Shown: positions 43,062 through 52,300 of the stretch, in pieces
Layout of the letters: each line of letters starts with the position of its first letter
How positions within the stretch are numbered: the first letter of the stretch is position 1
Made by a program: the position numbers and the translations under genes
DNA from: an uncultured Rhodobacterales bacterium
Lineage (GTDB): Bacteria; Pseudomonadota; Alphaproteobacteria; Rhodobacterales; Rhodobacteraceae
DNA: 64,000 nucleotides
Direction: 5' to 3'
NCBI GenBank assembly: GCA_903873585.1
Contig: CAIQOV010000006.1
Location: 28,302 to 92,301, forward strand
Notes under the pieces: generated by a model
Database searches by the model: none
Told to the model about the DNA's origin: nothing
What the model saw: only the letters and a program-made list of their open reading frames with translations

Positions 43062-45347
43062 ATGACCAATCACAAAGCTCTCTTCGTCGTTTACGGGTGG
43101 GGGGACCACGGCTCGACTGTGTCAACGTTACCATCCCAAGCGGGCAAGATTATGATGCAGGATAGCACCAGCGTGCCATTTTTCGGTGCGCAGGCTATAA
43201 CTGCACCGCAGTTTGGCGCAGGGCAGGCCGGTGTGGCAGTGGATCAGCGGCTGTTAAGCCCTGCGGTTGGCGTGCAAGCGGTGGTTTTGCCTGCAAACAC
43301 CATCACGGTCGCTGTGGGCACCACTGCGGCGGCGTTGCAAACGCTGATCAACGGGGCTGCGGCGGGAAGTGTTATCCAACTGGCGGCGGGCCATTTCAGC
43401 TTTGACCGCACGGTGACAATCGCGCGTGATGACATCACCGTTGTGGGTGCTGGGTCTGACAAGACGGTCATCGACGTCGCACCGACCCTTGGGGCAGAGG
43501 CGTTTCGCATCGGTCAGGGCAATATGTCGGGCCATTTCACACTGGCCGCTGATGTGGCGACTGGGGCGACGCAGATCACCCTGACCGGCGCGAATAGCTT
43601 TGTCGCGGGAGATTTTGTCTATCTGTCGCGCGCCAGCACGCCCGCCTTTTACGATTCCATCGGCGACACGGTTTGGCGCAACACCGATGTGGCGCTGCGC
43701 ACCTCGATTGCGCAGGTGGCTTCGGTGAATGGCAATGTGATCACGCTGGCTTCGGGAGTGCATTTTGATTTTGTGCCGGGCGAAACCACTGTCAGCGAAA
43801 TTTCGATGGCAGAGCGGGTGAATGTCGGGGGCTTTACCGTCAGTTACGGCTTAGCACCGGCTGATCCATCGAACTTCGCCAATACAATGTCCACCTATGA
43901 CCGCAACGCGGTGATCGAGGTTAAGGGCACGGCAGGACTGCATCTGTTTGATATTGTGTCGCGCGATGTGCCCTCGCTTGGGGTGAACGTGGCGGCAAGC
44001 ATAGGGGCATCGGTCGATCACATGACGATGACCGGTTCGCACAACAAGGGCGATAGCGGCAACGGCTATGCCTTACAAATCCGCGATGTGTACAACAGCA
44101 CCTTCACCAACCTGACAGATCAAGACATGCGCCATTCGGTGGTCTTCGCGTCATGGACATCGGCTGCGGGCAACTTTGTGCATGTGCTGCAAACCGACCG
44201 CGACATCAACTTTCACGGCGGGCGCGACCATGACAACGTGGTGATGGTCGATGCGTCAATTCGCGATGCGGGGTCAGACATTATCGGGATGTCGGTGTTT
44301 TATAACTCCAGCGGTACGCATTACGGCACAGTCACCGATCCTGCGACCAACATCGTCAAATTCGGCCATGTTGAAGGCTCGCGGTTGGGCGATGATGTGC
44401 ATGGCTATGACAACGGCGCTTGGCTGTCGGGCTTGGGGGGCAATGACACGTTAACCGGCGGGGCGGGCAATGACCTGCTGATCGGGGGCAACGACACTTT
44501 GTTCGGCGGGGCAGGCGTTGATATCGCCCGCTATGCCGGAGCGCGGGCCGATTTTGTGGTCAGCACTGGCGGTGATGGGCTGCATGTGGCGGAAAAGGCG
44601 GGGGTGCATTCGTTTGACGTGCTCAACGCGGTTGAGTGGTTGCAATTTGACGACGGGGCTTTACGCCTGTCGGATATGGCGTTCCTTGCGACCTCTGCCA
44701 CGGCGGGCATATTTGGCGGTGCGGGCCTGTATCAAGCCAATGCGCCGGTTGTTCTGACCGGCACATCTGGCGCGGATGTGTTCGCGGTGACGGTGGCCGG
44801 AACCATCGTGCATGGGCTGGCGGGCGAGGATGTGGTGAATTCGTCCGTCGATTTCACAATGCTCGACGATGTCGAACGGCTGAACCTGATCGGCACGGCC
44901 GCCATCAACGGCACGGGATCGGCCTTGTCGGATCAGATTTATGGCAATGAGGCCCGCAACATTCTAACTGGCGGTGCTGGCGCCGATACGCTGTACGGTG
45001 GCGATGGCAATGATGTGCTGGACGGCGGCGCTGGGCGCGACAAGCTGAAAGGCGGGGCGGGCGCGGATGAGTTTGTCTTCACCTCGGTCGAAGAAAGTTC
45101 CAAGGCTGCGCCCGACACGGTGTCAGATTTCCAGACCGGGATAGATCATATTGATCTGACCGCGATTGACGCCAACACGCAACTGGCGGGCAATCAGGCA
45201 TTCACGCTGCAAGCTTTGCCCGGTGGTGCGGGTGCGCTGTGGGTGGCGGGCCATTACCTTTACGGCGATGTCAACGGCGACGGCGTGGCTGATCTGGCCA
45301 TTGCGATCGGCACCCATATTGTCACGTCGGGCGACATCTTGCTGTGA
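43062..45347 (+). CDS. Secreted beta-helix protein with RTX calcium-binding repeats
   Basis: A 761-residue protein without a Sec signal, starting MTNHKALFVVYGWGDHG after AAGGGGCGTATC. Residues about 80-440 form a right-handed beta-helix of the polysaccharide-lyase/epimerase type (PANTITVAVGTTAAALQTLI; LQIRDVYNSTFTNLTDQD; HGGRDHDNVVMVD). Two RTX blocks follow (GLGGNDTLTGGAGNDLLIGG near 457, and ILTGGAGADTLYGGDGNDVL near 636) and a C-terminal type I secretion-like end (VTSGDILL). Azotobacter AlgE epimerases share helix plus RTX modules, but the YGFDPHE motif is absent. Divergent from algD, so it may modify the polymer outside the cell. No T1SS genes are in view. Confidence 0.82.
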   Translation: MTNHKALFVVYGWGDHGSTVSTLPSQAGKIMMQDSTSVPFFGAQAITAPQFGAGQAGVAVDQRLLSPAVGVQAVVLPANTITVAVGTTAAALQTLINGAAAGSVIQLAAGHFSFDRTVTIARDDITVVGAGSDKTVIDVAPTLGAEAFRIGQGNMSGHFTLAADVATGATQITLTGANSFVAGDFVYLSRASTPAFYDSIGDTVWRNTDVALRTSIAQVASVNGNVITLASGVHFDFVPGETTVSEISMAERVNVGGFTVSYGLAPADPSNFANTMSTYDRNAVIEVKGTAGLHLFDIVSRDVPSLGVNVAASIGASVDHMTMTGSHNKGDSGNGYALQIRDVYNSTFTNLTDQDMRHSVVFASWTSAAGNFVHVLQTDRDINFHGGRDHDNVVMVDASIRDAGSDIIGMSVFYNSSGTHYGTVTDPATNIVKFGHVEGSRLGDDVHGYDNGAWLSGLGGNDTLTGGAGNDLLIGGNDTLFGGAGVDIARYAGARADFVVSTGGDGLHVAEKAGVHSFDVLNAVEWLQFDDGALRLSDMAFLATSATAGIFGGAGLYQANAPVVLTGTSGADVFAVTVAGTIVHGLAGEDVVNSSVDFTMLDDVERLNLIGTAAINGTGSALSDQIYGNEARNILTGGAGADTLYGGDGNDVLDGGAGRDKLKGGAGADEFVFTSVEESSKAAPDTVSDFQTGIDHIDLTAIDANTQLAGNQAFTLQALPGGAGALWVAGHYLYGDVNGDGVADLAIAIGTHIVTSGDILL

Positions 45348-45388
45348 GGCTTGCACGGGGTGCTACGGCGACCCAATGCTGAGCACCC

Positions 45389-46822
45389 TTAGCCGTCTGT
45401 TTGAACTTGAGGCTGCGCCGGTGTTGGTGCTGCGGGCAGGCGGATCACCGTAACACTGCACGACGATTCCGCCACGACTTGGCTTGAAACAGACCCCAGA
45501 TAGCGGCGCGTGGCAGAGTGGCTGCGCGCCCCCATCACCACATGATCCATCTGGTTTTTGGCGGCGTGATCGACGATCACTTGCGCGGGGTTTGGCCCTT
45601 CAAGGATGGTGAAGGTCAGCCGGTCTTCTGGCAGATCAAGGTTTTGCGCCCAAGCGCGCAAAGCGATCAGGCGGGCGATGTGCAAATTCTCGCCCTCGTC
45701 TGTGGTGGTCGGGTCAATGCCGATGCGGGCGGTTTTGATCACGTTGACGCAGGCAATGCGCGCATCGGGCTGGCTGGCCAGCATCCGCTGCACTGATAAC
45801 AACAATTGGTGGTTCAAAGGCTCCATCTCGGGTGACAGGTCGACGGCGGCCATCATGACGGGGGCTTTGCCGATCTGCGCGCTTATGCCCGCAGGCGCTG
45901 CAAAGCCGCGCAAGTTGCGCATGGCGCGCTTGCGCTGCCAGACTTTTCGCCACCCGTCCGCTTTCATTTTGCGCCCCCGCTCGGTCAGGCGAACCTGCGC
46001 GGGGTGTTGCAGATCAAACAGCATTTGGGCGGCGGATTGGTAGCGTTTGGCGGGGTCAACCTCTAACGCGCGCAAGATGATTTCTTGCAGCCATTCGGGA
46101 ATGCGCGCATCTATCTGGCGCGGTGGCACTGGGTCACGCCACAGCCGCTGGCGCACGCCCTTAAGCCGCACAGGCTGACCAAAGGGCAACTTTCCCGTCG
46201 CCCCTTCGTACATCATCGCCCCCAGCGCGAACAAATCGCTGCGCAGGTCGTTGCGCTGGCGCAGGTATTGTTCGGGGGCGATATAGGGAAAGGTGCCCAT
46301 CGGAATGGTGAATTCTTCGGCCAGAAGGTCGGGCAAGTGATCATGGCGCGATAGGCCAAAGTCGATGCAGACCATCTCGCCTGTGGCGCGTTGCAGGAAA
46401 TTGGCGGGCTTTAGATCAAGATGGACAACATGTTGCTTGTGCAGCTCATGCACCGCTTCAGCCATACGCGCGGCGGTTTCGATCAACACCGACAGGGCCA
46501 AGGGCGCGTCGTTGAACAGGTGCAACAGCGAAACACCCTCGATCTGCTCGGTCACGACATAGGGCATCACGCTGAAATCACCCACCGCCACACATCGCGG
46601 CACATGCACGCCAGACAGGCGCGGTAAGATCATCTGCTCCACCTCGAAGCCCACGATGGTGGGGGCGTCGTAGCCGTCAAAGATCGTGGGAACCTTCATC
46701 ACCATCGGTCCGGCGTGGTCGGGGTGTGTCACGGCCCAGATCGTCGCAAACCCGCCCTTGTGCAGGCAAGAGCCCAGCGTAAAGCCGTCAATCAGCAAGC
46801 CTTCGCTTGGGCGGATCATCAT
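45389..46822 (-). CDS. Ser/Thr protein kinase fused to a universal stress protein domain
   Basis: A 477-residue cytoplasmic protein. Residues about 12-270 are a Hanks-type kinase: glycine loop HKGGFATIW, lysine in MVMKVP, catalytic loop HLDLKPANFL near 134, metal DFG in CIDFGLSRHD, and APEQY. Residues about 320-465 are a UspA-type domain (MMAAVDLSPEM; VMGARSHSATRRYLGSVSSQ; SSCSVTVIRLP) with the ATP-binding GxxxxxxxxxGSxxxxV pattern. No membrane span. It lies four bases after the metallophosphatase gene and is certainly cotranscribed with it. The combination suggests stress-linked phosphorylation signalling; targets unknown. Confidence 0.9.
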   Translation of the reverse strand: MMIRPSEGLLIDGFTLGSCLHKGGFATIWAVTHPDHAGPMVMKVPTIFDGYDAPTIVGFEVEQMILPRLSGVHVPRCVAVGDFSVMPYVVTEQIEGVSLLHLFNDAPLALSVLIETAARMAEAVHELHKQHVVHLDLKPANFLQRATGEMVCIDFGLSRHDHLPDLLAEEFTIPMGTFPYIAPEQYLRQRNDLRSDLFALGAMMYEGATGKLPFGQPVRLKGVRQRLWRDPVPPRQIDARIPEWLQEIILRALEVDPAKRYQSAAQMLFDLQHPAQVRLTERGRKMKADGWRKVWQRKRAMRNLRGFAAPAGISAQIGKAPVMMAAVDLSPEMEPLNHQLLLSVQRMLASQPDARIACVNVIKTARIGIDPTTTDEGENLHIARLIALRAWAQNLDLPEDRLTFTILEGPNPAQVIVDHAAKNQMDHVVMGARSHSATRRYLGSVSSQVVAESSCSVTVIRLPAAPTPAQPQVQTDG

Positions 46823-46826
46823 GGCG

Positions 46827-47567
46827 TCAAGTTCCCCAATTTAGCCGCATGGCCAGCGGTTCAGGCAAGCCCGCCGCGCGCAGTTTGCCCACGGTCTTTT
46901 GCACGTCATAGGGTACACGCCGAAAGGTCAGCTCGTTTTGCGCCAGATCAAGGATGGCGTAATTCGCCTGCGCCACCCCGTCGCGCGGTTGGCCGACAGC
47001 CCCCACCACCGCCAACCAGCGACGAGAGCGGATCAGCGGCACGGGTTGGCCCACCGTCACAGTTTGCGCTTTAACGCGGTCGTCAAGATCGCAGGTGTAA
47101 AGCGCTGCAACATGGCGGTGACCCACCATAATCACCCGCGCCGATGCGGCCCGAAACGAGCCCATCGCGCGGTTGGCATCGGTGATATAGTTCCAATCGG
47201 AGGGATCATTGGCGCTGGCATGCACGAACAGAACATCGTCTTGGGCATGGCGCAGGGGCAGGTTTTCCAAAAAGGCCAGATGGGGCGCCGAAAGCTGTGG
47301 GCGTGTCCAGTTGATGACCTGTCGGGCTGCGGTGTTGAGATGTTCGGCCACAGTGCTGATGGCGCTGTCGTGATTGCCCTTGATGCAAAAAGCCCCGTCT
47401 TGCACCAGCGCCATGACCCGCTCAACACACCATACAGGGTCAGGCCCATAGCCCACCACATCGCCCAGCACCCCAATTCGGGAGATCCCGCGCGCAGCCA
47501 GATCGGCCAAGACAGCCTCAAACGCTTCACGGTTGGCGTGAATATCCGTCAGGATCGCAACCCGCAT
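46827..47567 (-). CDS. Calcineurin-like metallophosphoesterase (YfcE-like)
   Basis: A 246-residue enzyme; ATG 47567 follows GGAGGCTTGGGCG, so the longer open frame to 47669 is not used. Metal motifs in order: ILTDIHAN (residues 5-12), LGDVVGYG, IKGNHDSA, HASA and VGHRHVA. This is the small bacterial metallophosphatase class that acts on phosphodiesters, dinucleotides or phosphoproteins. Its tight pairing with the kinase-Usp gene suggests an opposing or coupled activity (inference). Confidence 0.88.
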   Translation of the reverse strand: MRVAILTDIHANREAFEAVLADLAARGISRIGVLGDVVGYGPDPVWCVERVMALVQDGAFCIKGNHDSAISTVAEHLNTAARQVINWTRPQLSAPHLAFLENLPLRHAQDDVLFVHASANDPSDWNYITDANRAMGSFRAASARVIMVGHRHVAALYTCDLDDRVKAQTVTVGQPVPLIRSRRWLAVVGAVGQPRDGVAQANYAILDLAQNELTFRRVPYDVQKTVGKLRAAGLPEPLAMRLNWGT

Positions 47568-47731
47568 CGCCCAAGCCTCCCTGCTGCTGCGCCACCCTAA
47601 GACTGTGCGCGCCTTGCGACAAGGCGGGGCGGATGGTGTCGCCACAATGGTTCTTGGCAATGGTACCACGCAACAAACGGGGCAACAAAGGCGCGTCGCT
47701 GACGCTTGTCATCAAGCCCTTTGCTCAAGCG

Positions 47732-48391
47732 TTAGAACGCAAGGTCAAAGGTCAACCCGCCCCGCAGTGTTTTGGTGTCGCGCCCCCAATCGCTTGTAAT
47801 CGACCCGCTTAGAACGCTTTGCGCGCCCAAGGCCCAACTTGCGTCGAACGAGGTTGTGAAGACCTGATCTTGCCGGTGGTTCGTGGTCGTGGCCGTGCTG
47901 GCGGATGTGTCATCGCTCGCGTCAACCGTTGTGTCATAGCTCACCACAGCACCGCCAGCCCGCAGGGTCATGCTTAGACCTGACGTCTGCGGATGGTAGG
48001 TCAGGCCAAGTGTGGCTGCCACGCGCGCGCTATCAGAATTTGCCAAAACGCCCATGCCGAAACTGTCGCGGTAGCGATCGGTCGCACTGGTTGCATAGGT
48101 GGCTTGCAGGCGCGGGTCAAAGGTGAGGGCATAGCGGTGCACCTTTATGCGCGTGCCTGTGGTTGCGCCCAAAACGCCGACCTTGCTGGTGTAATCTGCG
48201 CCCGCATCAAACAGCACCCCGTTGATCAGGCTGGTCTGCGCCCTACCGACCATCGCCATCGCGGTGACATAGGGGCCTTCGCCCTGCGAGGTCAGGTAAA
48301 CGCCGCCGTAACCTGCCGACAGGTCTGCCGAAGAGCCTCGCACCCCAAACGCGCCTTGAACCGCGCCTAGGTCTAGGCTGTTTTTCTGCAC
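47732..48391 (-). pseudogene. Autotransporter-type beta-barrel remnant
   Basis: A 219-codon frame with alternating amphipathic strands (GPYVTAMAMVGRAQ; RLQATYATSATDRYRDS; LSGSITSDWGRDTKTLRGGL) and a C-terminal phenylalanine (LTFDLAF), the signature of an outer-membrane barrel. There is no signal peptide or passenger, and translation would have to start at a GTG inside the barrel. It is most likely the 3' remnant of a longer autotransporter gene. It sits just before tRNA-Ser. A short functional barrel cannot be excluded. Confidence 0.65.
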
Positions 48392-48547
48392 GGCCCCCCT
48401 TTCAAAGCGCTTTAGAGTTCTCTAAGGAAGTTTTGTAAGAAGTGTGTTTCGCGACCCGTGATTGCAGTTCGGATTTATGCCGGAAAGGATCACTCGCGTG
48501 GTGAGAAACGCCCCCCGTCGCGCTGACCAAACCGCAGCGCAGGCATT

Positions 48548-48637
48548 GGAAGTGTGGCCGAGTGGTTTATGGCTCTAGTCTTGAAAACTAGCGTGGGGGG
48601 AACTCCACCGTGGGTTCGAATCCCACCGCTTCCGCCA
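48548..48637 (+). tRNA. tRNA-Ser (anticodon UGA)
   Basis: A 90-nt class II tRNA with CCA encoded. Acceptor GGAAGTG pairs with CGCTTCC. The anticodon stem is CTAGT/ACTAG around the loop CTTGAAA (anticodon TGA). A long variable arm GTGGGGGGAACTCCAC and T-loop GGTTCGAATCC are present. Confidence 0.97.
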
Positions 48638-48916
48638 ATACCCCCTGAAATCATTGGATAATTTTGGTATTTTGAAAACTTACCCCAGAACCTACCCTCT
48701 TTCCCGAAAACGATGCTTTTCTGAGACTTTGTGGGACTGGCAGTGCGTGTAGCGTCGATAGCAATAGCCACCTAGCGTTGAAGTCGATGAGAAAGACGCT
48801 GGGGACATCTCAGTCCCAGAAAACACCGTCAGAATATCTGCAAATCCATGCAAGCGTCTGGCACAACTTTAACATCCGATCTTTCTTGCGACCCCAACCC
48901 TGCGCACATCAGCACA
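48638..48916. other. Gene-poor stretch downstream of tRNA-Ser
   Basis: No supported gene in about 280 bp. The 3' end of a tRNA-Ser is a common attachment site for integrative elements, but I found no second copy of its 3' sequence in the window. Confidence 0.4.
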
Positions 48917-49282
48917 TCAGAAGATAAACACATCTGATGCGGTCAGGATCGTACCTGCGGTGAGTTGCGCGATCTGGATGGATGCAGTCGACCCCGTGCC
49001 GTCGGCATCATAGTACAAGGCACCAGTAGTCTGGTTGTAGATCACACGGTCGGTTGCGTCATGGCTGGCCGAGATGCCCGCCCCGCCCCAGAAGGCGTCC
49101 GCTCCCAAAGCACCCGTGGCACTGCCCAGACCTGCCATCACCGCCTTTGCCAGCCAAATGTCATCATCAGCGGCGCTGAAATCTGTGATCGTGTTTTTGT
49201 TGGTCGATGCATTGGGTGCCGTGTTGAACACAAACGAATCCCTAGCAAGACGTCCCGCCAGTGTATCTGCGCCAGTGTCATA
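48917..49282 (-). pseudogene. 3' remnant of an RTX/serralysin-type secreted protein
   Basis: The frame is open for 122 codons after an in-frame TGA at 49283-49285. It reads TGADTLAGRLARDSFVFNT then ITDFSAADDDIWLAKAVM and ends TAGTILTASDVFIF. This is the typical tail of RTX proteins: half of a GGxGxD-like repeat, the DxFVF...DF block and the type I secretion end. No start, no intact repeats and no catalytic part remain. It is a decayed gene fragment next to tRNA-Ser. Confidence 0.75.
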
Positions 49283-49365
49283 TCACACCGCGTCGCGTGC
49301 ATTGGGCGGCTCGTTCGCGCAGGGTTGACGGTGGTTAGGCTCCACCACTTCTCCGATCCACTTTC

Positions 49366-52300
49366 CTAGAATTGCTGCCGCAGGTTCACCTCGACACTTG
49401 TCTGCGCCACGCCTGATATGGCTTCGGAGCGAATTCTGGCGAAATAGCTCGTCAGTCCGTCAGGCGAGGTGTGCTCAAACGCCACAGAAGCGCCACCGCC
49501 ACAATCATTGGTGGTCACACTCGCGTTCACTTGCTGGCAGTCCAGATGGGGCGAAAGCGTCAGGTGGGACGTTTGGTCCAGACCTGTGAATATCACCTCT
49601 GGGCTGAAACGGATATTGGCGACAGACACATTGCCCATGTCGGTGGACAAAGTGTCATCGGTTTGGCCATAGGCCGTTCCCACAAAATCGACCATGCCGA
49701 TGTCCATTTGACCGTAGGTGAAGCTGAACTCCGGACGCAGTTCTATTCGCCCGTGCTTGATTGAAGCGGTTAGCGCCGTTCCGATCACACGGTTTTGGGT
49801 CACATAATCGCTCGATAAGTCTAGAACCGTGTTTCCCATCTCCAAGAGACGATTGTCCTGACCAACTGACGCGAACCCGCTTAGAAAGATGCCATCATCA
49901 ACCTGCGCTACGCCGTACAAACCCGCGCCCATGCCAACAGATGTTTGCGTGCCTGAGAAGGAACTGTTGATCTGAGAGCGCCCAGCATCAACTCCTAGCC
50001 AGTAGCCCAGAACAACCCGTTCGGACGCTGACCATTCCCAAGCAATTCTAGCGTTGAGAAGGGCGGTTGTGGTGCCACCATCGGTTTTATTGACCCCAAG
50101 TGTGCCAAAAACAAACCGGCGTTTTGTGCCGCCATCCGTTGAAGTTTGACCAAAGAAGGTGGTGTCGCCGTTTACGGTGCCATTGGTCGCAGTCAAATCC
50201 CCATGAAATTCGAGTGGTGAACTCATGCTCGACACAACTACGTTTGATCTAGATGCAGCACCGTTGATCATCCGACCAACAGCAGAACCAACCGCAGCTG
50301 AGGAGTTTTGCACTTGGCTGTTGATTGATGAAACGGCAAGATCCTGAACGATCTTGGCGATTTCGTCATGGTTTTGGTCAAACTCTGACGACGGGGACAG
50401 CAACGAAACGGCCACGCCGTTGCTTGTTGAGCCGTCGTAAGTTGCAGACCCCCCGTAGTCAGCCGTCAGCGTATGGTTGCCAATTCCAAGATCAGCGGTG
50501 GTATAAGTGGCCACCCCTGACACCAAGGTTACAGGTGCACCAAGGGCATTGCCGCCATCCTTGAACGTCACCGAACCGGTTGCCTGACTGGGGCTTACCG
50601 TGGCCGTCAGGGTGATGGTTTCGCCAGGTTGGGGGGCTGTGTTGGAAGCGACCAGCGTGATCGAGCTGGCAATCGTGTTCACACTTAGGCTGAAATCGGC
50701 GGTGTCGGTTGTGTTGTTGGCATCGGTGACGGTGACCGTATAGGTCGCAGCCGCAGTTGGCGTTGTGGGCGTGCCGGTGATGGCTCCGGTTTGTGACGCC
50801 ATAGACAGGCCAGCGGGCAAATTGGGCAACACCGTATAGCTCAAAGCACCCGTGCCACCTGACCCTGTCACCGGCGTGAAAGCTGTGACTTCGGTGTTAA
50901 CCGGCAATTGGGTTGTGGCAATCGCTGTGGTCGCAGCCACGGGGCCGTCGACCGATAGGGTGAAGGTTTCTGTATCAGTCGCCAAAACGTCATCCGTCAC
51001 CGTCACGGTATAGGTCGCAGCCGAGGAGCCTGCCGTGGCAGTGCCTGAAATCTCGCCCGTGTCTTCGTCGATATCCAGACCCGCTGGCAAAGTGGGCGAC
51101 ACGGTATAGGTCAGCGTTCCTGTTCCCCCTGTGCCCGTAACCGGCGTGAAGGCTGTCGCCGCCACATTGGCGCTCAGCGTCTTGGTTGACACCGCCGATG
51201 TTGCGACCACGGCATCATTGATGGTCAAACTGAAGGTCGCACTTGCCGTCGCGGCATTCGCGTCAGTCACCGTCACGGTATAGGTTGTTGCAGAACTGGT
51301 GACGGTGGGCGTTCCTGTGATCGCCCCCGTGCCAGAGGCCATGGCCAAGCCGGTCGGCAGGTCGGGAGAGACGCTATAGGCCAAGGGCGCGCGCCCCCCA
51401 GCCCCTGTGACCGGCGTAAAGGCCGTGATCAGGGCGTCCTTGGTCAAAGCCTTGGTTGCCACGGCCTGTGTCGCACTTACCGCGCCGTCAACCGTTAGGC
51501 TGAAGGTGGCGGTATCTGTGGCAGAGTTCGCATCCGTCACCGTCACCGTGTAAGTCGTGGCACTGCTGGCCGATGTCGCCGTGCCGCTGATTTGCCCCGT
51601 GGCACTTGCCATCGACAGGCCCGCTGGCAGATCGGGCGCTACCGAGTAACTCAGCGCCGCCGTGCCACCCGCCCCCGTCACGGGCGCAAAGGCTGTGGCT
51701 GCAAAGCCCTGCGTCACATGGGGTGCCGCGATGGCTTGGGTCGCCACCACGTTGCCATTCACCGTCAGAGCAAAGATCGCCGTATTCGTTCGGCTGTTTT
51801 GGTCGGTCACCGTCACCGTGTAGTTGGCCGCAGCACTCGTCGCGCTTGGCGTTCCCGTGATCAGCCCTGTCGCGCTAGACATCGACAGGGGCGCAGGCAA
51901 AGCCGGTGCAACGGTGTAACTCAACGTCCCCGTGCCTCCAGAGCCTGTGACAGGGGTGAAGGACGCGGCCGTGTTGATCGTCAGCCCCTTGCTGGCCACG
52001 GCCAAAGTTGCGGCGGGGCCGTCGGTGATCGTCAGCGTGAAGGTCTTGCTGTCGCTGGAAGCGTTCGTATCGGTGACCGTGACGGTATAGGTCGTTTCCG
52101 CCACCGGCGCTGTCGGCGTGCCGGTGATTTCGCCCGTGGTGGTGGAAAAACTCAACCCCTCTGACAGGGTCGGCGAAATGGCATAGGTCAGCGCCCCAAC
52201 CCCATTGGCACCCGTCACCGGCGTAAAAGGCGTGATCAACGACCCCGAGGACAGCGCCTGATTTGCAATCGCCTGCGTCGCCGTCACGGCTGCGACGATC

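Noticed and set aside
45357..45388. GGGTGCT/AGCACCC hairpin between the convergent RTX and kinase genes as a terminator
   Set aside because: The stem is short with a 17-base loop and no T-run on either side; not strong enough to list.
48490..48771. Minus-strand 93-codon frame across tRNA-Ser
   Set aside because: It is antisense to the tRNA; its sequence is the typical spurious translation seen opposite tRNA genes.
50670..52280. Regular repeats considered as a CRISPR array
   Set aside because: Units are about 267 bp, in frame, and encode Ig-like domains; no short repeat-spacer pattern.
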